64,000 nt of DNA from Patescibacteria group bacterium (GCA_028704945.1 JAQWEL010000002.1:1-64000); one strand, 5' to 3'; positions 1-7,262 are shown, counted from the first letter of the stretch. Notes: a model not told the origin generated them from the letters alone. Program-made: numbers and translations.

Positions 1-1
1 A

Positions 2-85
2 GCTTCAAATGTTTTTGAAGCTTTTATTGGTCTAATAACCGATAAAGCGGAAAAGGTTTTAAATTGTGCCCTTACTTTAGCATAA
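2..85 (+). CDS. 3' end of an unidentified gene (partial)
   Basis: An open frame enters from the left edge and stops at TAA 83-85, giving 27 residues that begin ASNVFEAFIGLITDKAEK. The composition is compatible with a real C-terminus, but the fragment is too short to assign. It is followed by 51 bases before the next gene on the same strand. It could also be chance read-through in AT-rich DNA. Confidence 0.35.
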   Translation, partial: ASNVFEAFIGLITDKAEKVLNCALTLA

Positions 86-136
86 ATATCTTAAAATTGC
101 AAGAGTGACTATTTTGTGTTAAGTTAAAAGAAAAAT

Positions 137-1294
137 ATGCAATATTTATTTATTGGTGGTAATCACCCAGATTTGACCAAGGCCGAACTTTTTGGCTATT
201 TTAAGAGAAAAATTAAGATAAATAACCTTGCCAAAGGTTTGTTTTTGGTTGATTTGGATGATTTTGACCCTAAGATTGCGATTAAAGAGCTTGGTGGGGT
301 TATAAAAATAGCTAAAATTGAATTTAGAATCAAAAAAAATCAAATAGAAGGCTTGGCTCAGCTAATGTCGGAAAAAATTGCTAAAGCTGATAAAAAGATT
401 ATGTTTGGATTCTCTAACTATGGCGTAAAAATAAAAATTGGTGACTTAGCCATGGAGTTGAAGAATATTTTTAAAGCAGGCGGCTTGAGTGCCCGTTGGG
501 TAATTAGTCGTGAGCCTATCTTGTCCAGTGTGGTAGTGGGTGAAAATAAATTGATTGATAATGGTGCTGAATTTATTTTAATACCGATTCAAACTGATAT
601 CATAGTAGCTAAAACAGAAGCAATTCAAGATTATCGCGGATTGTCTAAGCGTGATTACGGTCGGCCGGGTCGAGATGATTATTCGGGCATGTTGCCGCCG
701 AAGTTAGCTCAAATCATGTTAAATTTGTCAGAAACAGATCAAACCAAGGCAGTTTTAGACCCATTTTGTGGTTCCGGGACTGTTTTGACAGAGGCTGCAT
801 TATTGGGAGTGAAAAGCTTATTCGGGTCAGATATTTCAGCCAAGGCTATTGCTGATACAAAGGATAATTTTAGTTGGTTAAAAAATAATTATGATTTAAA
901 GCCATTTTTGTTTTTAAAAAGATTAGATGTTAAAGAACTTAGTAAAGTTATTAAGCCAACATCAATTGATTGTGTTGTTTTCGAAGGATTTTTAGGCCCG
1001 CAACGGGGCAAGATTGATTGGTTTAGAGAATTTAAAGAATTAAATAATTTGTATAGCAGCGCTTTAAAAGAGATTTTCAAAGTTTTAAAAAGTGGAGGCA
1101 TACTGGTGGCCGCCTTACCCCTGGTTGAGAATAACGGCAAAAAATTGATGATTGAACTTGATTTGAAGAATTGGCAAAAGGTTAATTTGGGTTTAGATGA
1201 AATTGAAAATAGGTTTGTAACCTTTAAGAACGGTTTGATTTATAGTCGTCCTAATCAAAGAGTTAAGCGAGAGATTATTGTTTTGAAAAAATAA
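137..1294 (+). CDS. TRM11/UPF0020-type RNA methyltransferase
   Basis: Predicted SAM-dependent methyltransferase of the TRM11/THUMP-associated group, which modifies guanosine in tRNA in characterised members. The 385-residue product has an N-terminal region of about 170 residues resembling the substrate-binding half of archaeal Trm11-like proteins. A Rossmann methylase follows, with motif I DPFCGSGT near residue 208. The usual motif IV (DPPY) is replaced by FEGFLGP near residue 282, a degenerate form also seen in distant relatives, so the target base is uncertain. It starts at ATG 137 with no clear Shine-Dalgarno. It faces the minus-strand unit that follows, with a hairpin terminator between them. 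The methyltransferase fold is clear; substrate specificity is inference. Confidence 0.75.
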   Translation: MQYLFIGGNHPDLTKAELFGYFKRKIKINNLAKGLFLVDLDDFDPKIAIKELGGVIKIAKIEFRIKKNQIEGLAQLMSEKIAKADKKIMFGFSNYGVKIKIGDLAMELKNIFKAGGLSARWVISREPILSSVVVGENKLIDNGAEFILIPIQTDIIVAKTEAIQDYRGLSKRDYGRPGRDDYSGMLPPKLAQIMLNLSETDQTKAVLDPFCGSGTVLTEAALLGVKSLFGSDISAKAIADTKDNFSWLKNNYDLKPFLFLKRLDVKELSKVIKPTSIDCVVFEGFLGPQRGKIDWFREFKELNNLYSSALKEIFKVLKSGGILVAALPLVENNGKKLMIELDLKNWQKVNLGLDEIENRFVTFKNGLIYSRPNQRVKREIIVLKK

Positions 1295-1311
1295 TAAAAA
1301 TATTTTATAAA

Positions 1312-1681
1312 AAAAGTGGCAGCGGGAATTATTCTCGCTGCCTTTGAAATAGACCGCCACCATGAAGTCTGGTGACAAGAACGCTGGTCGGAAAAAGTAA
1401 TACAAGATGTAAAAAATAGATGAAACGTTGCTCCAAAAAAGAGGAGCCGAAAAGGTGTAAAATAAGAAAAGGTGTAAGTATGAAAAACGTCCCACATGAG
1501 TTTTGGCTTTTGATAGTTTGCCTTTAACTCGACCTGGTCGATAGAGTATACCGACGATAGCGTATGCTAGCCGCTTAACGGAAAGGAAACATTTTGATAT
1601 TGGGGGAGTATTTGGTGGGGCTGTAACCTTTGCGGAAAGTAGCTAATTTTTTAAAAGAACAAAATGATAAACGAAAGTCCT
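1312..1681 (-). ncRNA. Candidate structured non-coding RNA of about 370 nt
   Basis: This 450-base gap has no credible ORF but has all the parts of a minus-strand transcription unit. A consensus promoter sits at 1688-1715. A GC hairpin at 1318-1342 is followed, in minus-strand reading, by a run of seven T. Between them are several short hairpins on the minus strand: TAGC-ATAC-GCTA, TCGAC-CAG-GTCGA, GCTCC...GGAGC and CACCA...TGGTG, the last nested in a GACC...GGTC pair. I looked for hallmark motifs of RNase P RNA (GAGGAAAGTCC), tmRNA (TTCGA arm plus tag ORF) and SRP RNA (GGAAG tetraloop region) and found none. The unit is well supported; its identity is unknown. Confidence 0.55.
1318..1342 (-). 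terminator. Rho-independent terminator
   Basis: GGCAGCG and CGCTGCC arms form a hairpin at the end of the candidate ncRNA. On the minus strand it is followed by ACTTTTTTT, a strong U tract. On the plus strand only TTT follows, so the minus direction is the functional one, though it may also slow read-through from the methyltransferase gene. Confidence 0.7.
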
Positions 1682-1687
1682 ATTTAA

Positions 1688-1715
1688 AGTATAGTATAAA
1701 TTTAAAATTTGTCAA
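1688..1715 (-). promoter_or_regulatory. Sigma-70-type promoter for the 1.3-1.7 kb ncRNA candidate
   Basis: Read on the minus strand, TTGACA (1715-1710) is followed after 16 bases by TATACT (1693-1688). It points away from ychF into the ORF-free gap and predicts a start near 1681. Confidence 0.7.
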
Positions 1716-1748
1716 TCTATAGAAAATGGCTAATATTAAATAATAAAA

Positions 1749-2819
1749 TTAACGATTAATTAAAAAATGGCAAATATCTCCGTCTTTAACGATATATTCT
1801 TTGCCTTCAATACGCATTAGACCAAGCTCCTTAGCCTTAATTTCGCTACCACAAGAGCGAAAATCTTCATAAGCGATTATTTCTGCCCGCACAAAACCTT
1901 TTTCAAAATCAGTATGGATAGCCGCTGCCGCTTGAGGAGCTTTAGTATCCTTTTTAATAGTCCAGGCTCTGGTTTCATCAGTCCCGGTAGTAAAAAAACT
2001 AACTAAATTAAGTAAGCCATATGAAGTTTTAATTAATTTATCCAGACCGCTTGAATCCATATTTAGCGCCTCTAAGTATTCTTTTTGTTCATCGGCTGGC
2101 AGCGAGACTATTTCATTTTCTGTTTTGATATTTAATTCAATAGTGTGTGGACCGAATTGATTTAAAAATTCTGGTGATAATTTTTGGCCATCTTTAACAT
2201 TGATAATGTAAAGCATCGGCTTAGCTGTAATCAAGGCAAGATCCTTGATGGCTAAAGATTCTTCTTCAGTTAGATTTAAATCACGAACAGGTATTTCTTG
2301 CTCTAAGTTATTTTTTATTTTTATAAGCAAATCTTTGTAGATAATAGCTTTTTTATCACCCGACTTGCAGTCTTTTTCAGCTTTTTCAAGGCGTTTAGAA
2401 ACGGTGGCTAAGTCGGCTAAAACTAATTCCAAATTGATAATTTCTTTATCTTCAACCGGATTAATACGATTGGCAACATGAATAACATTATCATCCTTAA
2501 AAGCGCGAACCACTTGAGCAATGGCATCGCATTCACGAATGTGTGATAAAAATTTATTACCTAAGCCTTCGCCGGCTGAGGCGCCTTGAACTAAACCGGC
2601 GATGTCGACGAATTCGATAATAGTCGGAATAATTTTTTCAGGTTTAGAAATATCAGCCAAGATTTTAAGACGTTCATCAGGTACTTCAACCATGCCAACG
2701 TTGGGTTCGATGGTGCAGAAAGGATAATTTTCAGCCGGAGCTTGTTTTTTAGTTAGAGTATTGAAAAGGGTTGATTTACCGACATTTGGCAAGCCAACAA
2801 TTCCGATAGATAATGGCAT
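1749..2819 (-). CDS. ychF: Obg-like ATPase YchF
   Basis: Ribosome-associated P-loop NTPase of the YchF/OLA1 family, a universally conserved translation-linked ATPase. The 356 residues match the usual length (363 in E. coli). The P-loop GLPNVGKST lies at 9-17 and the switch segment DIAGLVQGA at 72-80. The G4 motif reads NVKD instead of NKxD, as expected for the family's relaxed nucleotide preference. A C-terminal TGS domain covers roughly the last 85 residues. Its start codon lies 8 bases from the 3' end of tRNA-Val, so it probably shares a transcript with the upstream tRNAs. Confidence 0.95.
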   Translation of the reverse strand: MPLSIGIVGLPNVGKSTLFNTLTKKQAPAENYPFCTIEPNVGMVEVPDERLKILADISKPEKIIPTIIEFVDIAGLVQGASAGEGLGNKFLSHIRECDAIAQVVRAFKDDNVIHVANRINPVEDKEIINLELVLADLATVSKRLEKAEKDCKSGDKKAIIYKDLLIKIKNNLEQEIPVRDLNLTEEESLAIKDLALITAKPMLYIINVKDGQKLSPEFLNQFGPHTIELNIKTENEIVSLPADEQKEYLEALNMDSSGLDKLIKTSYGLLNLVSFFTTGTDETRAWTIKKDTKAPQAAAAIHTDFEKGFVRAEIIAYEDFRSCGSEIKAKELGLMRIEGKEYIVKDGDICHFLINR

Positions 2820-2827
2820 AAATTTAG

Positions 2828-2901
2828 TGGATGCGAGAGGATTCGAACCCCTGACCCCTTCGGTGTAAACGAAGTGCTCTAACCAACTGAGCTACGCATC
2901 C
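2828..2901 (-). tRNA. tRNA-Val (anticodon TAC)
   Basis: Complete cloverleaf of 74 nt. Acceptor GGATGCG/CGCATCC, anticodon stem CTTCG/CGAAG around loop TTTACAC, T loop TTCGAAT. The 3' CCA is not encoded and must be added after transcription. Confidence 0.95.
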
Positions 2902-2921
2902 TTGTTTTAAAACCAACTGTT

Positions 2922-2990
2922 GGTGTAAACGAAGTGCTCCCTGCCTGCCGGCAGGTAACCTCCGCCAACTGGCGGATGAGCTACGCATCC
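2922..2990 (-). pseudogene. Broken 5'-half copy of tRNA-Val carrying palindromic insertions
   Basis: Directly upstream of tRNA-Val, the minus strand repeats its 5' half (GGATGCGTAGCTCA ... GAGCACTTCGTTTACACC). The D-arm is interrupted by two palindromes, CCGCCAGTTGGCGG and CTGCCGGCAG. The T-arm and 3' acceptor half are missing, so it cannot fold as a tRNA. It looks like a tandem tRNA duplication invaded by short palindromic repeats. Confidence 0.8.
2941..2976. repeat. Pair of short GC-rich palindromes
   Basis: Two adjacent perfect palindromic units, CTGCCGGCAG and CCGCCAACTGGCGG (plus-strand reading), sit inside the tRNA-Val half-copy. They are GC-rich in an AT-rich genome and have the look of small dispersed palindromic repeats. 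No further copy was noticed in this window. Confidence 0.6.
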
Positions 2991-3032
2991 TCACACAAGA
3001 CACACTGGTGTCTTGCTTCGTTGCTTACTTCG

Positions 3033-3116
3033 TGCGAACGAGAGGATTTGAACCTCCACAGGGTTGCCCCCGCAAGCCCCTCAAGCTTGTGCGTCTACCA
3101 GTTTCGCCACGTTCGC
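3033..3116 (-). tRNA. tRNA-Leu (anticodon GAG)
   Basis: Class II tRNA of 84 nt with perfect acceptor GCGAACG/CGTTCGC, anticodon stem CAAGC/GCTTG around TTGAGGG, a long variable arm, and T loop TTCAAAT. CCA is not encoded. Confidence 0.95.
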
Positions 3117-3173
3117 CTAACAAGAAGCAGGCTAAATTTTCAAATTAACCCGCTTCGTGCATGAAATAAAATT

Positions 3174-3524
3174 TTATTTGACAACTTTAAGTTTTTTCTT
3201 ATAACCGTCCAACAAGAAATATAATTTAGAACGACGAGTTCTTTGTTCTTTCTTGATTTCTATTTTAGCAATAGTTGGCAAGTTTAATGGAAAAATCTTT
3301 TCGACAGTTACGCCTTCAGAAACTTTAGTAACAGTAATAGTTGAACCGATTTCTTTGCCATGTTTACGGGCAATGATGGTGCCTTCAAAATACTGTAAAC
3401 GTTCTTTTTCTTGTCCTTTAGCATTAGTTTCTTTGATTTTTTGATAAATGCGGACAACCATACCCGGTTTAAGGGCGTCTTTGAGCTCTTCAAGCGTCAT
3501 GTCATTTTTCTTTTCGTTAGCCAT
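3174..3524 (-). CDS. rplS: Ribosomal protein bL19
   Basis: Large-subunit protein at the 30S-50S interface. The 116 residues contain the conserved SH3-like barrel (GMVVRIYQKIKE, QYFEGTIIARK, TVTKVSEGVTVEKIFPL). The basic tail RRSKLYFLLDGYKKKLKVVK is typical of bL19, and length is normal. It stands alone between tRNA genes rather than with rpsP/trmD, and has its own promoter about 35 bases upstream. The start ATG 3524 is the first in frame and fits family N-termini. Confidence 0.97.
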   Translation of the reverse strand: MANEKKNDMTLEELKDALKPGMVVRIYQKIKETNAKGQEKERLQYFEGTIIARKHGKEIGSTITVTKVSEGVTVEKIFPLNLPTIAKIEIKKEQRTRRSKLYFLLDGYKKKLKVVK

Positions 3525-3556
3525 ATTTTTGAATATTTTTGGTATAAAACTATTTT

Positions 3557-3585
3557 AGATTATTATATTTTTAGCTTTTTGTCAA
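3557..3585 (-). promoter_or_regulatory. Promoter of rplS
   Basis: Minus-strand TTGACA (3585-3580), 17-base spacer, TAATCT (3562-3557). It predicts a start near 3550 and a leader of about 25 nt before rplS. Confidence 0.6.
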
Positions 3586-3633
3586 TATTTTACTTATATT
3601 AGTTAAAAATAGACAATATTAGCTAAAATTTAA

Positions 3634-3661
3634 TTAAATCCGCCAGTATTAGCGGATTTAA
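3634..3661 (-). terminator. Hairpin after the Arg-Met-Lys tRNA group
   Basis: Arms TTAAATCCGC and GCGGATTTAA (10 bp, 8-nt loop) lie 8 bases past the 3' end of tRNA-Lys. The following T content on the minus strand is modest, so it may be a terminator or a processing signal. Confidence 0.5.
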
Positions 3662-3668
3662 TTCGTAG

Positions 3669-3741
3669 TGCGCCCAGAGGGATTCGAACCCGCGACCGTC
3701 TGCTTAAGAGGCAGCTGCTCTACCAACTGAGCTATGAGCGC
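3669..3741 (-). tRNA. tRNA-Lys (anticodon CTT)
   Basis: 73-nt cloverleaf. Acceptor GCGCTCA/TGGGCGC (one U-G pair), anticodon loop CTCTTAA, T loop TTCGAAT. No encoded CCA. Confidence 0.93.
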
Positions 3742-3753
3742 ATTTTAGGTTTT

Positions 3754-3830
3754 TGGTGGCGGGGGTGGGAATTGAACCCACGACCTTAGCGTTATGAGTG
3801 CTACGCTCTGACCAACTGAGCTACCCAGCC
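3754..3830 (-). tRNA. tRNA-Met (anticodon CAT; elongator or Ile2)
   Basis: Cloverleaf with anticodon loop CTCATAA and T stem GTGGG/CCCAC. The acceptor GGCTGGG/CCCCGCC has one mismatch at position 4-69. The anticodon stem lacks the three G-C pairs of initiator tRNA. It is therefore an elongator Met or a lysidine-modified Ile tRNA, which sequence alone cannot separate. Unlike its neighbours, the gene is followed by CCA. Confidence 0.88.
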
Positions 3831-3869
3831 ATTGTGCCGTCATTAAAATACAAAAAATTAAAAATTGGG

Positions 3870-3943
3870 TGCATCCGGCAGGATTTGAACCCGCAACCTC
3901 TTGGTCCGAAGCCAAGCACTCTATCCAGTTGAGCTACGGATGC
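3870..3943 (-). tRNA. tRNA-Arg (anticodon TCG)
   Basis: 74-nt cloverleaf with perfect acceptor GCATCCG/CGGATGC and anticodon stem CTTGG/CCAAG around loop CTTCGGA. No encoded CCA. First gene of the minus-strand Arg-Met-Lys group. Confidence 0.95.
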
Positions 3944-4085
3944 TTTTATTTTATACGAAAAACGAACTTTGTCAAGCCCAGTATAGCTTATCACAGATTA
4001 GCATCGTTTTTATTTAAAAGCAATAGTTTGTGTTGCTAAAAACTAAGTTTAAGCTTATAATTAAATAAAAATTAAGGTAAAAAAT

Positions 4086-4322
4086 ATGGACGAAATAACA
4101 CAAGAAATATATGTCTTGGTAAAGAAGAAGCTAAAGGAACAAGGCGCTTATAATCGTGATGCCTATTGCGAAATAATTGATGAAACCATTCAATATTTTT
4201 TAGAAAAAGGTAAATTAGATCCCGACGACAATGTTGATTTAATTCAAACTCAGTTGGAAGATATGTGGGAAGAGGTTGAAGATGATTTAGCTGTTCCTGA
4301 AGATAAATATTACAATTTTTAG
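4086..4322 (+). CDS. Small acidic protein, unknown function
   Basis: A 78-residue, strongly acidic soluble protein with no recognised motif. The sequence suggests helices (EIYVLVKKKLKEQG, AYCEIIDETIQYFLEKG) and an Asp/Glu-rich end. It is a lone plus-strand gene between minus-strand units, followed by a palindromic bidirectional terminator. An opposing minus-strand ORF overlaps it, but the plus reading has the more protein-like composition and ends properly before the terminator. No clear Shine-Dalgarno precedes ATG 4086. Function unknown. Confidence 0.65.
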   Translation: MDEITQEIYVLVKKKLKEQGAYNRDAYCEIIDETIQYFLEKGKLDPDDNVDLIQTQLEDMWEEVEDDLAVPEDKYYNF

Positions 4323-4346
4323 ATTGATAATGTTTTACCATAAAAT

Positions 4347-4376
4347 AAAACTGCTTCATTCGAATGAAGCAGTTTT
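4347..4376. terminator. Bidirectional terminator
   Basis: Near-perfect palindrome AAAACTGCTTCATT/CGAATGAAGCAGTTTT between the convergent small acidic gene (+) and hup (-). It has T runs on both strands. Confidence 0.85.
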
Positions 4377-4379
4377 ATT

Positions 4380-4709
4380 TTAGATGTTTTCTGAAAGATT
4401 TTCAGTTTTAGTCTCAGCCATTTCATCTTTTGCTTTCAAAGCATCTTTTAAAGTTTTACCTGTTTTAAATTTGGCGACAGTAACTTCAGGGATGCGAATA
4501 CGTTCAGTTGGTTTCTGAGGATTTATACCGCCACGAGCGTGGCGAGTTTTAGCCTCAAAAGAACCAAACCCAACGATGTTAATTTTTCGACCGCCCTTAA
4601 GCTCGGAAACGATAGTATTGACTAAACAATCAATCATCATCTCAGCTTGTTTTTTGTTAATGCCTGGAACTTTGTCGGCAAGCCTTTCGATTAAACCAGC
4701 TTTGTTCAT
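4380..4709 (-). CDS. hup: HU-family DNA-binding protein
   Basis: Histone-like HU/IHF protein that binds and bends DNA as a dimer. Of 109 residues, about the first 90 form the HU fold: helical MNKAGLIERLADKVPGINKKQ, the GFGSFEAKTRHARGG turn, the basic arm NPQKPTERIRIPEVTVAKFKTGKTLKDAL. A short acidic Ala/Glu tail extends beyond the core. It lies 4 bases after secG and closes the infC-rpmI-rplT-secG-hup run before a bidirectional terminator. Confidence 0.95.
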   Translation of the reverse strand: MNKAGLIERLADKVPGINKKQAEMMIDCLVNTIVSELKGGRKINIVGFGSFEAKTRHARGGINPQKPTERIRIPEVTVAKFKTGKTLKDALKAKDEMAETKTENLSENI

Positions 4710-4713
4710 ATTT

Positions 4714-4950
4714 TTAGCTTAATTGTTTAGAGGAAATTAACAGTCCAGCTACTGCTAAACCGATAAATAAGACGGCCAAAACAATGGTAGCGCGAAAAAG
4801 AATTTTTTCAACACCGCGTTTGGCGCGATAAATTTCATTAGTTCCACCAAAGACACCGCCAGTGCTTGAACCTTTTGATTGTAAAAGTATTGAAACGATC
4901 AAAAGAAGTGAAACAACAATCTGCGCTATTTGAATGGTTTTGATACCCAT
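4714..4950 (-). CDS. secG: Protein translocase subunit SecG
   Basis: Small SecYEG subunit of the inner-membrane translocon. The 78 residues have the two-helix SecG pattern: helix 1 IQIAQIVVSLLLIVSILLQS, the conserved loop KGSSTGGVFGG, and helix 2 FRATIVLAVLFIGLAVAGLL. It begins one base after rplT stops and ends 4 bases before hup, so it is co-transcribed with ribosomal protein genes. Confidence 0.93.
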   Translation of the reverse strand: MGIKTIQIAQIVVSLLLIVSILLQSKGSSTGGVFGGTNEIYRAKRGVEKILFRATIVLAVLFIGLAVAGLLISSKQLS

Positions 4951-4951
4951 A

Positions 4952-5299
4952 TTATTTTTTTACTTCTTCAATAATGTTAGCAAGCATGCGTTTATTATTG
5001 ACCGCTAAATCAGCTAATATTTTACGATCGAGTCCGACATTGGCTTTCTTTAAAAGGTCAATGAATCTGGAATAGGATAAACCGTGTTCACGAACAAAAG
5101 CGCCGATTTTAATCTGCCATAAAGCGCGATTATCGCGTTTTTTCTGTTTGCGACCGCGATAGCTATGGACACCAGCTTTTAAAGCAGCAACTTTAGCCAG
5201 CTTAATGCGATTTTTGCGACCCCATTTGTAGCCTTTGGTTTTCTGCAAAAGCTTTTTTCGTTTTTTGACGTGGATTACACCTCTTTTTACTCTTGGCAT
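4952..5299 (-). CDS. rplT: Ribosomal protein bL20
   Basis: Early-binding 50S assembly protein that binds 23S rRNA, and in several bacteria the repressor of its own operon. The 115 residues start MPRVKRGVIHVKKRKKLLQK and continue GYKWGRKNRIKLAK, HSYRGRKQKKRDNR and a globular C-terminus, the normal bL20 layout and length. It follows rpmI by 22 bases in the classical infC-rpmI-rplT order. No obvious L20-binding mimic was found in the leader. Confidence 0.97.
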   Translation of the reverse strand: MPRVKRGVIHVKKRKKLLQKTKGYKWGRKNRIKLAKVAALKAGVHSYRGRKQKKRDNRALWQIKIGAFVREHGLSYSRFIDLLKKANVGLDRKILADLAVNNKRMLANIIEEVKK

Positions 5300-5321
5300 A
5301 TTCTTGATTTAATTAATGAAA

Positions 5322-5519
5322 TTAGTTATAAGGCATCAGGTTGGCTAGATTCTTGGCGTCAGCGCAGTGGGCGGTGATGTCGCGGCGTTTGTTGCGCTTG
5401 TCATTACCAGTTTCACGGGCGTTGAAATGATCTTGTCCAGCCTTTCTTCTCATCAGCTTTCCGGTTTTTGTCTTAGTAAACCTTTTTACCGTAGCTTTGT
5501 GGGTTTTGAGTTTCGGCAT
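5322..5519 (-). CDS. rpmI: Ribosomal protein bL35
   Basis: A 65-residue highly basic 50S protein with the family pattern MPKLKTHKATVKRFTKTKTG and the GKLMRRKAGQDHFNAR core. It lies between infC (55 bases upstream) and rplT (22 bases downstream), the conserved operon order. Confidence 0.96.
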   Translation of the reverse strand: MPKLKTHKATVKRFTKTKTGKLMRRKAGQDHFNARETGNDKRNKRRDITAHCADAKNLANLMPYN

Positions 5520-5574
5520 ATTCTCTTGATTAAATATATTAATTTACTTGATAATTTTAGTTTAATTTTAGCAA

Positions 5575-6129
5575 TTATTTTTTGTTTGCCACCAACATAT
5601 TAAAGGAAGCTCCCTGGTTTGTCAAGTTTTCTTCAATCAAAATGTTCAATTCTTCAAAGTTCTTTAATTGATTGTAAAAATTGTTGATTACTTTGGCGGC
5701 TAATTCAGGGTGTTGGCGTTCTCGTCCGCGAAGTCTGATTTCTATTTTTACCTTATCTCCTTTAATTAAAAAACCCTTAGCTTGATTAAGACGGACATTG
5801 AAGTCATGCTCACCGATACGGACTGATAATCGAACACACTTTGTATCGGTTTTTTTAGCTTTAACCTTTTGTTTTTGGCTTTTTTTATCACGTTCATATT
5901 TGAATTGACCGTAATCAATTATTTTACAGATTGGCAATTCAGCCGTTGGGTTAACTTCAACTAAATCAAGTTCCGCTTCTTCCGCCATTCTTAAGGCTTC
6001 ATCAATCGGTGTTGCGCCAGTCATATTTCCACTTTCGTCGATTAAAAAAATAACCGGAGCAGTAATTTGATGATTAGCTCTGAAGGCTTTTTCCGGTGTT
6101 GGTTTGGCTCGGCGATAGATTCTTCTCAT
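5575..6129 (-). CDS. infC: Translation initiation factor IF-3
   Basis: Binds the 30S subunit and checks start-codon and initiator pairing. The 184 residues contain the N-domain (ANHQITAPVIFLIDESG, ALRMAEEAELDLVEVNP, KIIDYGQFKYERDKK), the Lys-rich linker, and the C-domain (RLSVRIGEHDFNVRLNQAK, KVKIEIRLRGRERQHPE). It starts with ATG, not the rare AUU many infC genes use for autoregulation. The start overlaps the stop of the upstream permease gene (ATGA), so translation of the two is probably coupled. Confidence 0.97.
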   Translation of the reverse strand: MRRIYRRAKPTPEKAFRANHQITAPVIFLIDESGNMTGATPIDEALRMAEEAELDLVEVNPTAELPICKIIDYGQFKYERDKKSQKQKVKAKKTDTKCVRLSVRIGEHDFNVRLNQAKGFLIKGDKVKIEIRLRGRERQHPELAAKVINNFYNQLKNFEELNILIEENLTNQGASFNMLVANKK

Positions 6130-7154
6130 AAAGTTTTTTTGTATTCTCGGTAATCCTTAAGGATTACGCTGATGATTGTGGCGACGGGAATGGCGATAAT
6201 TGCTCCCATAACCCCGCCAAGTTTGAAGCCAATCATCAGAACAACAATGCTGACGATTGGGTTTAGTCCAACGGCTTGTTTCATAACCATTGGCACTAAG
6301 ATATTGTTTTCAAGCTGCTGTATTAGGAAATACATGCCAGCAACAATGATTGCTAAGATTGGTGATTGGACTAAAGCCAATAAAATTCCAGGCACACTCG
6401 CTATAATCGGGCCAAGGTAGGGAATTGCCTCAGTCACGCCGGCAATGATAGCAAGTACCAGGGCATATTTAATGCCGACGAGAGATAGTCCGATATAGGT
6501 GAATAAAAAGATTATAAAACAGAGAAAAAATTGTCCTAATAACCAATAACCGACTTTTTGTTCGATTTGATCAATCAGTTTAAAAATTCTTTTTTTCTGT
6601 TTTACGGGCACTAATTGATCGACTGATTTTTTGAAAAAATCTTCTTCAGCTACAATGTAAAAAGTAATAATCAAGACAAGTAAGAACGACAATATTCCTC
6701 CAAACAAACTTGAAATAGTGTCGATAATACCCCCAGTCATTGATTCCAAACTTTTGTTAAGATTGGATATTGAATCAGTCAGCTTTGATAATTCAGGATA
6801 TTTAGTGCCGAATTTAAAGAGCGAGCTTTGCGCGCTTTGGATATAAGCAGGCAAATTATTGGCAAGTTCACCAGTTTCTTTGATAATCGGAGGGATTATC
6901 AAATAAACAGATAAGCTTAAAAAAATAAACAACAATAAGTATAAAATCACTAAACTCAAAGCTCTAGGTATCTTCCGTTCATGAAGCTTGTCAACAAAAG
7001 GTATTAAAGCTAAAGCGATAATCATCGACACTAGCAACAAGCCCAAGATATCAGCCGTTAATTTTAAGAAGTAAATCAAGGCAATAGCGATAATTACTTT
7101 TAGAATAGTGGCCGTTGTAATGTTGATGTTAATTTTTTTGTCCCCCCTTGGCAT
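6126..7154 (-). CDS. AI-2E family (PerM/YdiK-type) membrane transporter
   Basis: A 342-residue multi-pass membrane protein of the AI-2E/UPF0118 family. Visible traits are paired N-terminal helices (ATILKVIIAIALIYFLKLTA, LLLVSMIIALALIPFVD), an amphipathic extracellular stretch, and the C-terminal signature region around AIPYLGPIIASVPGILLAL and NPIVSIVVLMIGFKLGGVMG. Transport substrates vary in the family (AI-2, ions, lipids), so none is assigned. It overlaps infC by 4 bases, an unusual partner for the initiation-factor operon. A -10-like TATAAT lies just upstream. Confidence 0.85.
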   Translation of the reverse strand: MPRGDKKININITTATILKVIIAIALIYFLKLTADILGLLLVSMIIALALIPFVDKLHERKIPRALSLVILYLLLFIFLSLSVYLIIPPIIKETGELANNLPAYIQSAQSSLFKFGTKYPELSKLTDSISNLNKSLESMTGGIIDTISSLFGGILSFLLVLIITFYIVAEEDFFKKSVDQLVPVKQKKRIFKLIDQIEQKVGYWLLGQFFLCFIIFLFTYIGLSLVGIKYALVLAIIAGVTEAIPYLGPIIASVPGILLALVQSPILAIIVAGMYFLIQQLENNILVPMVMKQAVGLNPIVSIVVLMIGFKLGGVMGAIIAIPVATIISVILKDYREYKKTL

Positions 7155-7211
7155 AATTATTGAAAGTAAATTTCTTTAATTATAACAAAAAATTTTATAT
7201 TAGCCAAATTT

Positions 7212-7253
7212 AGCGGCTCTCAGCTTTAAAACTGATTATAGCCGAGAGCCGCT
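7212..7253 (-). terminator. Terminator-like hairpin after rpsA
   Basis: 10-bp arms AGCGGCTCTC/GAGAGCCGCT lie 10 bases beyond the rpsA stop. The T-rich stretch on the minus strand is interrupted, so efficiency is uncertain. Confidence 0.6.
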
Positions 7254-7262
7254 ATTGATTTG

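Noticed and set aside
1340-1420. Plus-strand AGACCGCC, reminiscent of an RNase P RNA core motif
   Set aside because: The partner motifs (GAGGAAAGTCC, GGTAAGGGTGAAA) are absent in the right places, and promoter and terminator point to the opposite strand.
1193-1497. Minus-strand reading frames of 80-100 codons across the 1.2-1.5 kb gap
   Set aside because: They run through the ncRNA terminator into the methyltransferase gene, have Phe/Ser-rich AT-driven composition and lack a ribosome site.
4072-4359. 95-codon minus-strand frame opposite the small acidic gene
   Set aside because: It overlaps the bidirectional terminator and has less protein-like composition than the plus-strand frame.
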